Shown here in pieces: positions 4,560 to 14,365 of a DNA stretch of 64,000 nucleotides (positions are counted from its first letter, which is position 1; every line of letters starts with the position of its first letter). The DNA comes from Oscillospiraceae bacterium (GTDB lineage: Bacteria > Bacillota > Clostridia > Oscillospirales > Ruminococcaceae). The notes under the pieces are model-generated. The model searched no databases. It was not told the origin of the DNA and saw only the letters and a program-made list of their open reading frames with translations. A program made the position numbers and the translations under genes. The DNA lies in contig JAJQGB010000002.1 in the NCBI GenBank assembly GCA_021200775.1, positions 1-64,000 of the forward strand, in the 5' to 3' direction.

Positions 4560-7523
4560 GTGAAAAACAAACTGTTCGGGGACAATAAGTCCGGGAATAG
4601 ACTGTTCATGCGTATACTATCGCTTGTGCTTGCACTTTGCATGATGGTGCCGTTTGCAGGCACGGTTTATGCGGATAGCGACACTTCCGAAGAGGAAGAC
4701 ACGTCTACATCCACGGCTTCGGTCGCCGAAACATCCGCACAAGCCATCGACGATGCCAGTAGAGCCAATAGCTACTCAACGTTCTACGACAACCACGCTG
4801 ATGACCCGAGACCGGACACTGAAATCGTCATTGACGGCGTTGATTACGACTCCGTTACCGACGAATCAGAGGCTTATATCGACACAATCGACGGAGTAGA
4901 TGCACTTGTTCTTTCCGCAGAGGAAGCCGAAGTCTCCTACTCATTCAGCATTTCGGAAGCCGGAATCTACAACGTGGAGATTATGTACTACGCTCTTGCC
5001 AGCACCGCAAACGATATTGAAATCGCCTTCTATATCGACGGCGAGCTTCAGTATTCAACCGCCGAGAGAATTCTTTTAAGCAAGCTCTGGGCTATCTCCG
5101 AGGATTCCTATGAATACGACGAAGATGGCAACCGTAGCTTCAGAACCGATGCTACCGGCAACCAGGTAAGACCTACTCTGGAAGAATCACTTTCCTGGCA
5201 GACAACTACATTTGAGGACACCGACGGTCTTTACAACGATGCTCTCGAATTCTACCTTACAGAAGGTGAGCACACCCTCACAATCGTGTCCGACAAGGCA
5301 AGATTCGCAATCTCCTATTTAAAGTTCTTTAACGAGGAAGAACCCGCTTCTCTTACCGTGGTTGACACCGTTACAACTGATGAGTCGGTTGCTTCTTCTA
5401 CAACCGGAGTTTACATTCTTCTCGAAGGCGAAGATTGCACCTATACTTCTGACGTAACACTTTATCCTACTCAGGACCGTTCTACATACCTCACTTCTCC
5501 CGCCGCTTCTTCAAAGCAGGTTTACAACACCATCGGCTCGGAGACGTGGAAGGATTCCGGAATGAAAGTCACATGGACGTTCACGATGGAAGAAGCCGGC
5601 TGGGTAAAGATTGGTATCCGCGGTATTCAGGATGAAATGCGAGGACTCTTCTCCAACCGTACTATTTATATAGACGGCGAGATTCCTTGCGAAGAGGCTG
5701 AGGCTGTCAAGTTCTACTATTCGAACAGCTGGAGCGTCACCACTCCTACCGATGATGACGGCGACACCCTTTACTTCTACCTTGAAGCAGGCGAGCACAC
5801 CTTAACACTCGAAGCTGTCCCTGGCGACATCGGCGAAATCATGCGTGAGCTCGACGATTTGGTTTACTACCTCAACAGCTACTACAGACAGATACTCATG
5901 ATTACCGGTTCCGACCCGGATGAGTACACCGACTACATGGTTCACAAGCAGATTCCTGATTTGCTTACCGACTTCCAGACCTACGCTGACGAGCTCAGAG
6001 CTCTGAAGACTAAGATTGAGGATATCGCAGGAACCTCCGGTACTGAAGCAGTTTCTTTGGAAACAATGGCACAGCTTCTTGACAAGATGATCGACCGTCC
6101 GGACGACATCCCTGCCAAGCTCGGTCAGTTCAAGGACGACGTCACCGCACTCTCTCAGTGGATGACCGACTACCGCAGTCAGTACCTCGAAGTTGACTTT
6201 ATCGAAATCACTTCCGCAGATGTTGAGTTCTCTTCCACAAAGGAAAGCTTCTTCAAGTCACTTTCCTTCAGCTGGGACCAGTTCATCGCTTCCTTCTTTG
6301 AAGACTATAACAACCTTTCAACCGGCGGCGAGGATGCCCTTGAAGTGTGGGTTTCTTTAGGTCGTGACCAGGCTCAGATAGTCAAGGAACTCATTGACTC
6401 CTACTTCGTTGAGGATACCGGCATTGCAGTAAATGTAAGCCTTGTACAGGGCGGTATCATTGAAGCGACACTTGCCGGAAAGGGACCTGACGTCGCACTC
6501 TTCGTTGGCGGCGACCTGCCTTTACAGCTCGCAATCCGTGACTGCCTGGTAGATGTATCGCAGTTTGACGACTATGAAGAGATAATCTCGAGATTCTCCG
6601 ACAACATCATGACGCTGTATACATACAACGGAGAAGTCTTCGGACTCCCGATTTCCCAGACATTCTCGATGATGTTCTATAGAACCGACGTACTTGAATC
6701 GTTCGGATTCGACGAGCCGCCGGAGACATGGGACGAACTCATCGAAATGCTCCCGACCATTCAGCGTAGCTACATGGGCGTCGGCTTCAACTTCGATGCA
6801 TACGCTACATTCATGGTTCAGAATGGTATGGACTACTACAACGAGAACAAGACCGCAACAACATTTGACAATATCACGTCTGTTGAGTGCTTCGAGATGT
6901 GGACTGAGTTCTACACCCTCTACTCATTCGAGCAGACATTCGACCAGTTCTCAAGATTCCGTACCGGTGAGTACCCGATAATCATCACCGGCTACACCTT
7001 CTACAACCAGGTTTACACCGCCGCACCTGAAATCAGAGGTCTTTGGGACTTCGCTCTGGTACCCGGTACTGTTCAGGAGGACGGAACCATCAGCCACGCC
7101 ACAACTTCTACCTCTACCGGAGCTATCATCTTCTCGAAGCTTTCTCAGGAGCAGAGGGAAGACGCTTGGGAGCTCATCAAGTGGTTCACCGAATCCGATA
7201 TCCAGGCTCAGTACGGACGTTCAATCGAAGCTTTGTTAGGTCCGATGGGACGATTCGATACCGCAAACCAGGAAGCTCTTACACAGCTCTCATGGTCCAA
7301 GACCGAGTATTCACTCATCTTGGAGCAGATGAACTACACTACTGAGATGAGACTTATCCCGGCAACATACATTGTTACACGTAACATAACAAATGCATTC
7401 AGAGAAGTCGTCAACAACTATGCTAACCCGAGAGACACGTTGCTCTGGTACAACAGAGACATCAACGATGAAATCACGAGAAAGTACGAGGAGTTGGGAA
7501 TCGACATCTCAACACTAGAATAG
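4560..7523 (+). CDS. Giant secreted ABC solute-binding protein with CBM-like N-terminal domains
   Basis: 987 residues, about twice the usual length. A signal peptide (hydrophobic LSLVLALCMMVPFAG, cleavage near VYA-DS) lacks a lipobox Cys, so this is not a lipoprotein. Two beta-rich domains (residues about 80-258 and 283-423) each end in a GEHTL strand and contain FYIDGE/IYIDGE, resembling CBM6/35-type sugar-binding modules. A helical linker (about 424-560) leads to a family 1 extracellular solute-binding domain from about 595 to the end (VAL..GGD, PISQTFSMMFYRTD, EPPETWDEL, ALVPG). GTG 4560 with AAAGGTGG eight bases upstream is preferred over TTG 4527. It is followed by two sugar-type permeases, so it probably captures an oligo- or polysaccharide for them. 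Membrane retention is unexplained. Confidence 0.85.
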   Translation: MKNKLFGDNKSGNRLFMRILSLVLALCMMVPFAGTVYADSDTSEEEDTSTSTASVAETSAQAIDDASRANSYSTFYDNHADDPRPDTEIVIDGVDYDSVTDESEAYIDTIDGVDALVLSAEEAEVSYSFSISEAGIYNVEIMYYALASTANDIEIAFYIDGELQYSTAERILLSKLWAISEDSYEYDEDGNRSFRTDATGNQVRPTLEESLSWQTTTFEDTDGLYNDALEFYLTEGEHTLTIVSDKARFAISYLKFFNEEEPASLTVVDTVTTDESVASSTTGVYILLEGEDCTYTSDVTLYPTQDRSTYLTSPAASSKQVYNTIGSETWKDSGMKVTWTFTMEEAGWVKIGIRGIQDEMRGLFSNRTIYIDGEIPCEEAEAVKFYYSNSWSVTTPTDDDGDTLYFYLEAGEHTLTLEAVPGDIGEIMRELDDLVYYLNSYYRQILMITGSDPDEYTDYMVHKQIPDLLTDFQTYADELRALKTKIEDIAGTSGTEAVSLETMAQLLDKMIDRPDDIPAKLGQFKDDVTALSQWMTDYRSQYLEVDFIEITSADVEFSSTKESFFKSLSFSWDQFIASFFEDYNNLSTGGEDALEVWVSLGRDQAQIVKELIDSYFVEDTGIAVNVSLVQGGIIEATLAGKGPDVALFVGGDLPLQLAIRDCLVDVSQFDDYEEIISRFSDNIMTLYTYNGEVFGLPISQTFSMMFYRTDVLESFGFDEPPETWDELIEMLPTIQRSYMGVGFNFDAYATFMVQNGMDYYNENKTATTFDNITSVECFEMWTEFYTLYSFEQTFDQFSRFRTGEYPIIITGYTFYNQVYTAAPEIRGLWDFALVPGTVQEDGTISHATTSTSTGAIIFSKLSQEQREDAWELIKWFTESDIQAQYGRSIEALLGPMGRFDTANQEALTQLSWSKTEYSLILEQMNYTTEMRLIPATYIVTRNITNAFREVVNNYANPRDTLLWYNRDINDEITRKYEELGIDISTLE

Positions 7524-7540
7524 AGGAGGGAGCATGAGTA

Positions 7541-8494
7541 ATGGCAAAGGCTAAAAAAGAGCAAACAGCCGTCAAGCCGATAAACACAGAGAGCAAAGCC
7601 GCCTATACCTGGCATCTCATCAAGCAGAATAAAACTGTATACCTGATGATGCTTCCGTTCTTTGTACTGTTTATCATCTTTACACTGGTTCCTGTTATCA
7701 TGACGCTTCCTTTGGGTCTTACGAACTTCAACCTCGTACAGGCGCCAAGGTACATCGGACTTCAGAACTTCTACTCGCTGTTTGTAAACGATGATGTATT
7801 CATGACAGCCATCAAGAATACACTCATATTCGCAGTTTTCACAGGTCCGTTCTCCTACGTATTGAGCTTCCTTCTTGCGTGGCTCATCAACGAGATGAAT
7901 CCATTTTTCAAGGTATTCTTCACATTCGTATTCTACGCTCCGTCAATGACGCCGTCGGCATACGTAATCTGGCAGCTCATCTTCTCCGGTGACTCCTATG
8001 GATACCTGAACTCGGTTCTTATGGATTTGGGAATCATAAACAACGCCATACAATGGTTGACGGACACGAGCTATATGATGGGGGTTGTAATCATCGTCCA
8101 GCTCTGGTCGTCAATGGGTGCCGGATTCCTTGCACTCCGTGCAGGCTTCCAGAACATCGATAACTCGCTTTATGAAGCGGGCGCAATCGAAGGCATCCAA
8201 AACAGATTCCAGGAGCTATTCACCATCACAATCCCTGCAATGGGACCGTCACTTCTGTTCGCAGCCGTCCTGGCAATTTCCGGAGCTTTCACCTGCGGTA
8301 CCGTTGGTTCAACGCTCTGCGGACTTCCCTCGACCGACTACGCAGTACACACGGTTATGAACCATGCTCAGGACTATGGTACAATTCGTTACGAAATGGG
8401 CTACTCGAGTGCAATTTGTATGGTGCTCTTCGCGGTAATGCTTATAACGAACACTATCATACGTAGGATTCTGAGCAGATACACAGATGATTAA
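7541..8494 (+). CDS. Sugar ABC transporter permease, MalF/UgpA type (pair 1)
   Basis: A 317-residue, six-helix binding-protein-dependent permease. The cytoplasmic EAA loop EAGAIEGIQNRFQELFTITI begins near residue 212 and docks the ATPase in this family. The N-terminal cytosolic tail is about 35 residues and begins MAKAKKEQ. ATG 7541 follows GAGGAGGGA. It lies 17 bases after the binding-protein gene and is followed by its MalG-type partner, the usual F-G heterodimer arrangement. The substrate is inferred to be a carbohydrate from the family only. Confidence 0.92.
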   Translation: MAKAKKEQTAVKPINTESKAAYTWHLIKQNKTVYLMMLPFFVLFIIFTLVPVIMTLPLGLTNFNLVQAPRYIGLQNFYSLFVNDDVFMTAIKNTLIFAVFTGPFSYVLSFLLAWLINEMNPFFKVFFTFVFYAPSMTPSAYVIWQLIFSGDSYGYLNSVLMDLGIINNAIQWLTDTSYMMGVVIIVQLWSSMGAGFLALRAGFQNIDNSLYEAGAIEGIQNRFQELFTITIPAMGPSLLFAAVLAISGAFTCGTVGSTLCGLPSTDYAVHTVMNHAQDYGTIRYEMGYSSAICMVLFAVMLITNTIIRRILSRYTDD

Positions 8495-8509
8495 GGGGGT
8501 GGAAAAGTT

Positions 8510-9475
8510 ATGGCATCAGATATAAGAGTAGATCAGGAAAAGCTTGCAAAGAAGCAAGCTAAAGAAGTAGAAAAGCTGAGAAAAAGACAGGCTAAGATAA
8601 ATATCGAAAAGGTCCACGTCAAGAAATCAAAGGGCAAGCACATAAACGGCTCTTTGGGCGGAGACATAATGATATTCATCCTTCTCGCCCTCCTCGGAAT
8701 CTTCATGATTTTCCCGCTTTACTACTCAATCATTCAGTCTTTGAAGCCGATCAGTGAACTTTTCGTCTTCCCTCCGAGACTGTACGTAATAAATCCGACC
8801 ACTGAAAACTTCTCAAACCTCTTCAAGGTTGCCGGTAACCTCTGGGTTCCGTTCTCGAGATACATATTCAACTCGGTATTCATCACAGTAGTAATTTCAA
8901 TCATCCACGTTTTCGTAGTCTGCTGTGCGGCGTATGCACTTTCCAAGTGCCGCTTCCCGGGATATGGTGCTCTCAACTCGATCATTGTAAATGCACTTCT
9001 CTTCTCCTCGACAGCGACATGGATCATGCAGTACGTAGTCATTGCGGCAATGGGACTCATCAATACCTACTGGGCTTTGATTCTCCCGAATATCGCAACA
9101 TCAATGGGTCTTTACCTCATGCGTCAGAGTATGTCAACCATCAACGACTCGATTATCGACGCCGCCAAGGTTGACGGTGCGGGACACTTCCGCATCTGCT
9201 GGCAGGTAATCGTCCCGAACCAGAAGCCTGCAATTGCAACCCTTATCATTTACGTTTTCCAGGGTGCATGGAACATCCAGGGCGGTTCACTCGTTTACGA
9301 AGAGCAGTTGAAGACTCTTCCGACCATCATGAACCAGTTGGCGGCTTCCGGTATTGCACGTCAGGGCATCATCTACGCTTCGGCTGTAGTACTTATGCTC
9401 CCTCCGCTTATCATCTTCCTTGTAGCACAGAGCAACGTTATGGAAACCATGGCAAGCTCAGGTATGAAGGACTAA
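8510..9475 (+). CDS. Carbohydrate ABC transporter permease, MalG/UgpE type (pair 1)
   Basis: A 321-residue permease with six predicted helices. The EAA loop DAAKVDGAGHFRICWQVIVP lies near residues 217-236. The first 50 residues are a highly charged, lysine-rich cytosolic tail (KKQAKEVEKLRKRQAK), longer than usual for MalG proteins. It starts 15 bases after the MalF-type gene behind AAGGGGGTGG. It forms the second half of the first permease heterodimer. Confidence 0.92.
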   Translation: MASDIRVDQEKLAKKQAKEVEKLRKRQAKINIEKVHVKKSKGKHINGSLGGDIMIFILLALLGIFMIFPLYYSIIQSLKPISELFVFPPRLYVINPTTENFSNLFKVAGNLWVPFSRYIFNSVFITVVISIIHVFVVCCAAYALSKCRFPGYGALNSIIVNALLFSSTATWIMQYVVIAAMGLINTYWALILPNIATSMGLYLMRQSMSTINDSIIDAAKVDGAGHFRICWQVIVPNQKPAIATLIIYVFQGAWNIQGGSLVYEEQLKTLPTIMNQLAASGIARQGIIYASAVVLMLPPLIIFLVAQSNVMETMASSGMKD

Positions 9476-9531
9476 CCCTTATGGGCACAGTCAAGACTGT
9501 ACTATATAGAAAAGGAGACAGGTGATAAGCA

Positions 9532-11208
9532 GTGACGAACTTTAATATCAAAAAAGTGCTGTGTATAATGCTCGCTGTGATGCTGACAGTCACGATGGCT
9601 GTAACCGCATTCGCCGACGACCCGTACACATCCTACAACTATAATGCATGGAAAGAGGCAGTTCCCTCCCAGAACGGTTATCAGGTCACAGACACGATAA
9701 CCGGTGCGGAAATCGGACTCGACCAGCTTTCCGACCCCGACAGCGAGTTCTTCATCAGTGAAGATGAACCGGCTACTCTGTCGGATGCCAAGGACTTCTT
9801 CCTTTCCGAAAATGAGGAATGGTATATAGTTGACACCGGCAACAACCGTATAATCAAGACAGACCTTGAATTCAACCTTCTTGCTTGCTTCAAGACCTTC
9901 ACGGGAAGTTCGATTACTACTGAGACTACCCTTGAAGACGGAACGGTTGAAACCACAGTGGCAAACACACTGAAGAGCCCATATGGCATCTACGTCGACG
10001 AAGACGACATCATGTACATCGCCGACAGAGATAACCAGAGAGTTATCAAGTGCAATCAGGATTGCGAAATCATCACCGAGTACACAAGACCTGATTCAGA
10101 GCTTTACGATTCAGTGTCATTCTACTGTACGAAGGTGCTCGTCGATGCGGCAAAGAACGTTTACGTTATCTGCCCCGCAGTAAACAAGGGTGCTATCATG
10201 TACTCCGCATCCGGAACCTTCTTAGGCTTCTTCGGTGCGAACAAGGTTGAGGTTACCGCACAGGTAGTCATCAACAAGATGTGGAGAAAGATAGCGACCG
10301 AATCCCAGTCGGCAACTCTTACAAAGGCTACTCCTGTTGAGTATGCAAACTTCGATATCGACGACCAGGGCTTTATCTACACCGTAACCGAAGCGGCTAA
10401 CACCACAACGGACGCTGTAAAGAAGCTGAATCCGGCAGGCTCGAACATTATCTCCCGTACCGAGAACGGTGCTGAGATTGTATTCGGTGACCAGACGTCG
10501 GTAACCTACTCGGGCACGACCTATTCGACCCGACTGACCGACATCTCAATCGGCGATAACGGAATCGTCAACATCCTCGACTATACTTCGGGACGTATCT
10601 TCCAGTATGACCGTGAGTTCAACCTCCTCTTCATCTTCGGATGCGACCAGGAAGACCAGAACGGCGGATTTGACAACCCGAACGCAATCGAGTCCTATGG
10701 CGACAAGATTTACGTTCTCGACGGAAGAAACAACGACATAACAGTCTTCTCTGAGACGCTCTTCGGCTCCTATGTTCACGAAGCCGCTGAGATGTACAAC
10801 GAAGGTTTGTACGAAGATTCTCTCGAACTCTGGCAGGACATCCTCAAGCGCGACGGTAACTACAACATGGCTTACGTCGCAATCGGCAAGGCACTCCTCA
10901 ATCAGGATGAGTATGAGGAAGCTATGAAGTACCTCAAAGCAGGTTACGATGACGAAGACTACGACAAGGCGTTCGAGTATTATCGTAAAGACCTCATGAG
11001 AAACAACTTCACAGCGGCGATTATAGTAATTGCTGTTCTGATTATAGCTTACCTCGTTGTAAAAGCCCTTCAGAAGAGAGGAAAGATTCCCGATCATCTC
11101 TGGCGCAGACTCTTCAGACTTATCGGGAAGGGTATCAAGACACTTGCAAACAAAATTGTGGGAGTCTTTACAAAGAACAAGAAGGGAGGAGCAGTAAATG
11201 GTCTATGA
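9532..11208 (+). CDS. Secreted, membrane-anchored NHL-repeat/TPR protein
   Basis: 558 residues. An N-terminal signal peptide (VLCIMLAVMLTVTMAVTAFA) is followed by a beta-propeller-like region with NHL-type repeats. Diagnostic pieces are WYIVDTGNNRIIK, SPYGIYVDEDDIMYIADRDNQRV and YGDKIYVLDGRNNDI. A pair of TPR-like helical repeats (about residues 415-485, AAEMYNEGLYEDSLELW) leads to one transmembrane helix near 493-515 and a basic cytosolic tail (KKGGAVNGL end). The propeller would therefore face outside and the tail inside. Start is GTG 9532 behind AAAGGAGAC. Its stop overlaps the next gene by 11 bases. NHL propellers usually bind proteins, glycans or RNA; here a surface scaffold for the transporter is likely. 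Confidence 0.8.
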   Translation: MTNFNIKKVLCIMLAVMLTVTMAVTAFADDPYTSYNYNAWKEAVPSQNGYQVTDTITGAEIGLDQLSDPDSEFFISEDEPATLSDAKDFFLSENEEWYIVDTGNNRIIKTDLEFNLLACFKTFTGSSITTETTLEDGTVETTVANTLKSPYGIYVDEDDIMYIADRDNQRVIKCNQDCEIITEYTRPDSELYDSVSFYCTKVLVDAAKNVYVICPAVNKGAIMYSASGTFLGFFGANKVEVTAQVVINKMWRKIATESQSATLTKATPVEYANFDIDDQGFIYTVTEAANTTTDAVKKLNPAGSNIISRTENGAEIVFGDQTSVTYSGTTYSTRLTDISIGDNGIVNILDYTSGRIFQYDREFNLLFIFGCDQEDQNGGFDNPNAIESYGDKIYVLDGRNNDITVFSETLFGSYVHEAAEMYNEGLYEDSLELWQDILKRDGNYNMAYVAIGKALLNQDEYEEAMKYLKAGYDDEDYDKAFEYYRKDLMRNNFTAAIIVIAVLIIAYLVVKALQKRGKIPDHLWRRLFRLIGKGIKTLANKIVGVFTKNKKGGAVNGL

Positions 11209-11833
11209 TATGACGCCGATTCAGTGGCTGAAGCACGTCATCTTCCACCCGCTGGAAGGCTATGAGGATATGAGATGGAAGAAGCAAGGTTCAATGTCCA
11301 TCGCAATAGTTATCGTGTTCCTTCTTCTCGTGGCTCAGGTAGTCAACCAACGTATGGGCGGATTTGCATTCAACATGGCGGCATATTCGGACGTATTCAA
11401 CATCGTTCCGATTATCACCCAGAGTGTTATCATCTACATCGCCTGGGTCGTATCCAACTGGTCGTTCTGTACGCTTCTTGACGGTGAAGGCAACATGCGC
11501 AGAGTAGCAATTTATTCGGCGTATGCACTCGTTCCCTACATCGTCTGCATGGTTATTTCGACTATTATGACCTACGCCCTCACTCTGGACGAGTCAATCT
11601 GGTCAAGCGCAATATACTACGTCGGAATCGGATGGACTGCGATTATGATAGTAACCGGCATGAAAGCGTGCCACCAGTATTCCTACACAAAAACATTCGT
11701 ATGCATAGCTCTGACAGTTGTCGGCATGATTCTTATCCTTTGCATGTTCGTACTGCTCCTGTCACTCTTCCAGCAGGTATACGTCTTCTTCTACACCATC
11801 TATACTGAGATAATGTATAGAGTGAGAAGCTAG
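11198..11833 (+). CDS. Yip1-family polytopic membrane protein
   Basis: 211 residues with about five hydrophobic segments. A short amphipathic N-terminus (PIQWLKHVIFHPLEGYEDM) is typical of bacterial Yip1-domain proteins. Charged loops separate helices beginning MSIAIVIVFLLLV, IIYIAWVVSNW, AYALVPYIVCMV and FVCIALTVVGM. ATG 11198 follows GGGAGGAGCAG and overlaps the NHL gene, so translation is probably coupled. The function of bacterial Yip1 proteins is unknown. Co-occurrence with NHL, DUF5696 and sugar-permease genes suggests a membrane accessory of this transporter. Confidence 0.78.
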   Translation: MVYDMTPIQWLKHVIFHPLEGYEDMRWKKQGSMSIAIVIVFLLLVAQVVNQRMGGFAFNMAAYSDVFNIVPIITQSVIIYIAWVVSNWSFCTLLDGEGNMRRVAIYSAYALVPYIVCMVISTIMTYALTLDESIWSSAIYYVGIGWTAIMIVTGMKACHQYSYTKTFVCIALTVVGMILILCMFVLLLSLFQQVYVFFYTIYTEIMYRVRS

Positions 11834-11860
11834 TGGGCAGAAAGGTGAGTGTAAACTGAT

Positions 11861-14365
11861 ATGAAGAAAAAATTTCTCAGATTAATCGCCGGACTGCTTG
11901 TAATCACCATGCTCATGTCGATGACCGTCTTCACGGCGGTCGCCGAAGAGGAAGCGGAAGAAGCTACGGCTGTAAGCGATGATGCAGAAGTCGCAGAGGC
12001 TACAGACGCCGAAGCCGTCGAAGCAGACGTCACCGATGAAGTCGTGGCTGAAGCCGTAGACGAAGAAGCGGACGAAGTGGTCGAAGAAGACGAGGACGAG
12101 GCGGTCGAAGACGAAGATGAGGACGCCGACTCCGACGAAGACGAAGAAGAGGAAGAAGAGACCGTAGAATATCTCACCGATGAAGATGAGATTGCACGGT
12201 GCGAAGTAGTCGCTGAGAACGACGAAGCTATAATGTATCTCGACAGAGAGTACGAGCGAATCGGCGTCTACGTCAAGGCTTCCGGCAAGGTTTGGTGGTC
12301 GAACTGCGTTAATGCACTTCTGGACGACGCTACCACGAAGTCTTCGCTTCAGGAAAACCGTCTTTCCAACATCGCCGTCAGATACGGCAACGCAACAGAC
12401 CTTATCATTTCCGCATACCTTTATTCTTACAGACAGTCAACCGACAAGGAAGACACCGAATTTGAGCTTGTAGACAACGGCGTCAAGGTTACCTACAACT
12501 TCTCCAGTGCCAAGGCAACCGTTCCGGTCTACTACATTCTCGAAGATACAAATCTTTACTGCTACGTAATCACCTCCGAGATAAACGAGAAGGCTGGATA
12601 CGTTGAAGGCGAGGATGCTCAGGAATCCGATTCCGACGTTCTCATCCTTACCGAGCTTGCAATGAACCCTTACTTCGGTGCAGCTGACAGCGAGGCTGAA
12701 GGCTATATGCTCGTAGTTGACGGCTCAGGTGCTATCATCAACCTCAACAACGGCAAGGGCAACTACTCCAACTATTCATCCACCATTTACGGAAGAGACG
12801 TAGCGGACGTCAAGGACAATCAGCCTGATGAAGTCGAGCAGGTTACAATGCCTGTTATGGCTATGGTTCAGGGAAGCGACGGTCTGGTAATGGTCGCTAC
12901 TGAAGGCGATACGTTCGCATCTGTCAACGCCGCAGTCGCCTATAATTCGGACGATAACTGCGGATATAACTACTGCTACTTCTCATTCACCCTCCGTTCA
13001 ACCGATACCTACAGCATGTCCGGTGACTCCTCTTCAATCATCATGTTTGAAAAGGGCGACGGAACAATCGCTGTTGAGAAGCTCGGCGTAAGATACTACT
13101 GGGTAACTTCCGAAGAGGAAGAAGTAACAGTCACCGAGATTGCGGATGTCTATAGAGACTACCTCATCGAAGAGGAAGGCTTAACCCAAAAGGTCGATTC
13201 CGACTATGCTCCTCTGTTCGTAGAGTTCTACGGCGGAACCTTAAAGTCGAAGTCAATCCTTGGTATTCCCGTAAACCTCAAGACCGCTTTCACAACATTT
13301 GACCAGGCGGCTGAGATTCTCGAAGAACTCGTTGAGCTCGGAGTTGACCAGTTCGTCGTCAACTATAACGACTGGACCACCGACTCGATGACAGGAAAGA
13401 TTGACACGGCAAAGAGTGCGGCAAGCGTCCTCGGAGGCAAGAGTGATTTTGAAGATTTAATCGAGTATTGCGAGAGCATCAATGCACAGTTCTACGCATC
13501 GGTTAGCGATTACACCTTCTCCTCGAACGGCAACGGCTTCTGGACACTCTTCAACACGGCTTACCGTGTATCGAAGTCCTATGCAAGACCTTATGAGTAC
13601 AACATAGCCTATGGCACACCGAACTCCGGCGTTGCTTCGGCACTTCTCTCACCGAGGTCGATCAGTAAGCTTTCAACGAAGGTTGCAAATAACCTTGAAA
13701 AGTATGACCTTCCCGGCGCAGGACTTGGCTCTTATGCTAACACACTCTGGGGCGACTACTCCACAAAGAATCGCACCAACCGTGAGGTTACCGCACAGTA
13801 CATCATCGACTACTATAAGGAAGTAGCAGGAGTCGTTGACAGCGTAATCGCAGACGCTCCGAACGCTTACCTCTACAGCTACGTAGATGTAATCCAGAAC
13901 CTGACGCTCCAGTCGAGCCAGTTCAAGATTTTCGATGAGGACGTACCGTTCGTACAGATTGTACTCCACGGCTACATTCCTTACTCCACCGAAGCAATCA
14001 ACAGCTCAGCGGATTCAATGGAACTCTTCTTAAAGGCAATTGCTTCCGGCTCTTACGTCAAGTACACCTTCATCTATGAAGAGACAACCGAGATTGAGGA
14101 CACCGATTACATCAATCTCTACTATGCAAACTACGATGGCTGGCTTGAACAGGCTGCCGCTGAATACGAGCTTGCAAGTGAAATTCTCTCATCCGTTTCC
14201 GATTCCGTAATCACCGGATATGAGACCGATGGCTCAGTAATCACGACGACTTACGAAAATGGTGTTGTGACTACAGTTAATCTCTCAACCGGAGAAATCA
14301 CGGCAAACGGAAAGACCTATAACTATTCAGATTATGTTGACGAAGGAGGGATATTGAATGGCTGA
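11861..14365 (+). CDS. Secreted DUF5696-type protein with a long acidic linker
   Basis: 834 residues. A signal peptide (LLVITMLMSMTVFTAVA) is followed by about 80 residues made almost only of Glu, Asp, Ala and Val, then a large folded region. The C-terminal half (VEFYGGTLKSKSILGIPV, AEILEELVELGVDQFVVNYNDW, YASVSDYTF, YLYSYVDVI) resembles DUF5696, which by its alternating pattern looks like a TIM-barrel glycoside-hydrolase-like fold. I cannot assign catalytic residues. There is no lipobox or C-terminal anchor. It overlaps the next permease gene by eight bases. Likely role: extracellular processing or binding of the transported glycan. The DUF name is from memory of the family. Confidence 0.72.
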   Translation: MKKKFLRLIAGLLVITMLMSMTVFTAVAEEEAEEATAVSDDAEVAEATDAEAVEADVTDEVVAEAVDEEADEVVEEDEDEAVEDEDEDADSDEDEEEEEETVEYLTDEDEIARCEVVAENDEAIMYLDREYERIGVYVKASGKVWWSNCVNALLDDATTKSSLQENRLSNIAVRYGNATDLIISAYLYSYRQSTDKEDTEFELVDNGVKVTYNFSSAKATVPVYYILEDTNLYCYVITSEINEKAGYVEGEDAQESDSDVLILTELAMNPYFGAADSEAEGYMLVVDGSGAIINLNNGKGNYSNYSSTIYGRDVADVKDNQPDEVEQVTMPVMAMVQGSDGLVMVATEGDTFASVNAAVAYNSDDNCGYNYCYFSFTLRSTDTYSMSGDSSSIIMFEKGDGTIAVEKLGVRYYWVTSEEEEVTVTEIADVYRDYLIEEEGLTQKVDSDYAPLFVEFYGGTLKSKSILGIPVNLKTAFTTFDQAAEILEELVELGVDQFVVNYNDWTTDSMTGKIDTAKSAASVLGGKSDFEDLIEYCESINAQFYASVSDYTFSSNGNGFWTLFNTAYRVSKSYARPYEYNIAYGTPNSGVASALLSPRSISKLSTKVANNLEKYDLPGAGLGSYANTLWGDYSTKNRTNREVTAQYIIDYYKEVAGVVDSVIADAPNAYLYSYVDVIQNLTLQSSQFKIFDEDVPFVQIVLHGYIPYSTEAINSSADSMELFLKAIASGSYVKYTFIYEETTEIEDTDYINLYYANYDGWLEQAAAEYELASEILSSVSDSVITGYETDGSVITTTYENGVVTTVNLSTGEITANGKTYNYSDYVDEGGILNG

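Noticed and set aside
10546-11097. Minus-strand open frame opposite the NHL/TPR gene
   Set aside because: Antisense to a gene with clear domains; no ribosome site and no recognisable fold.
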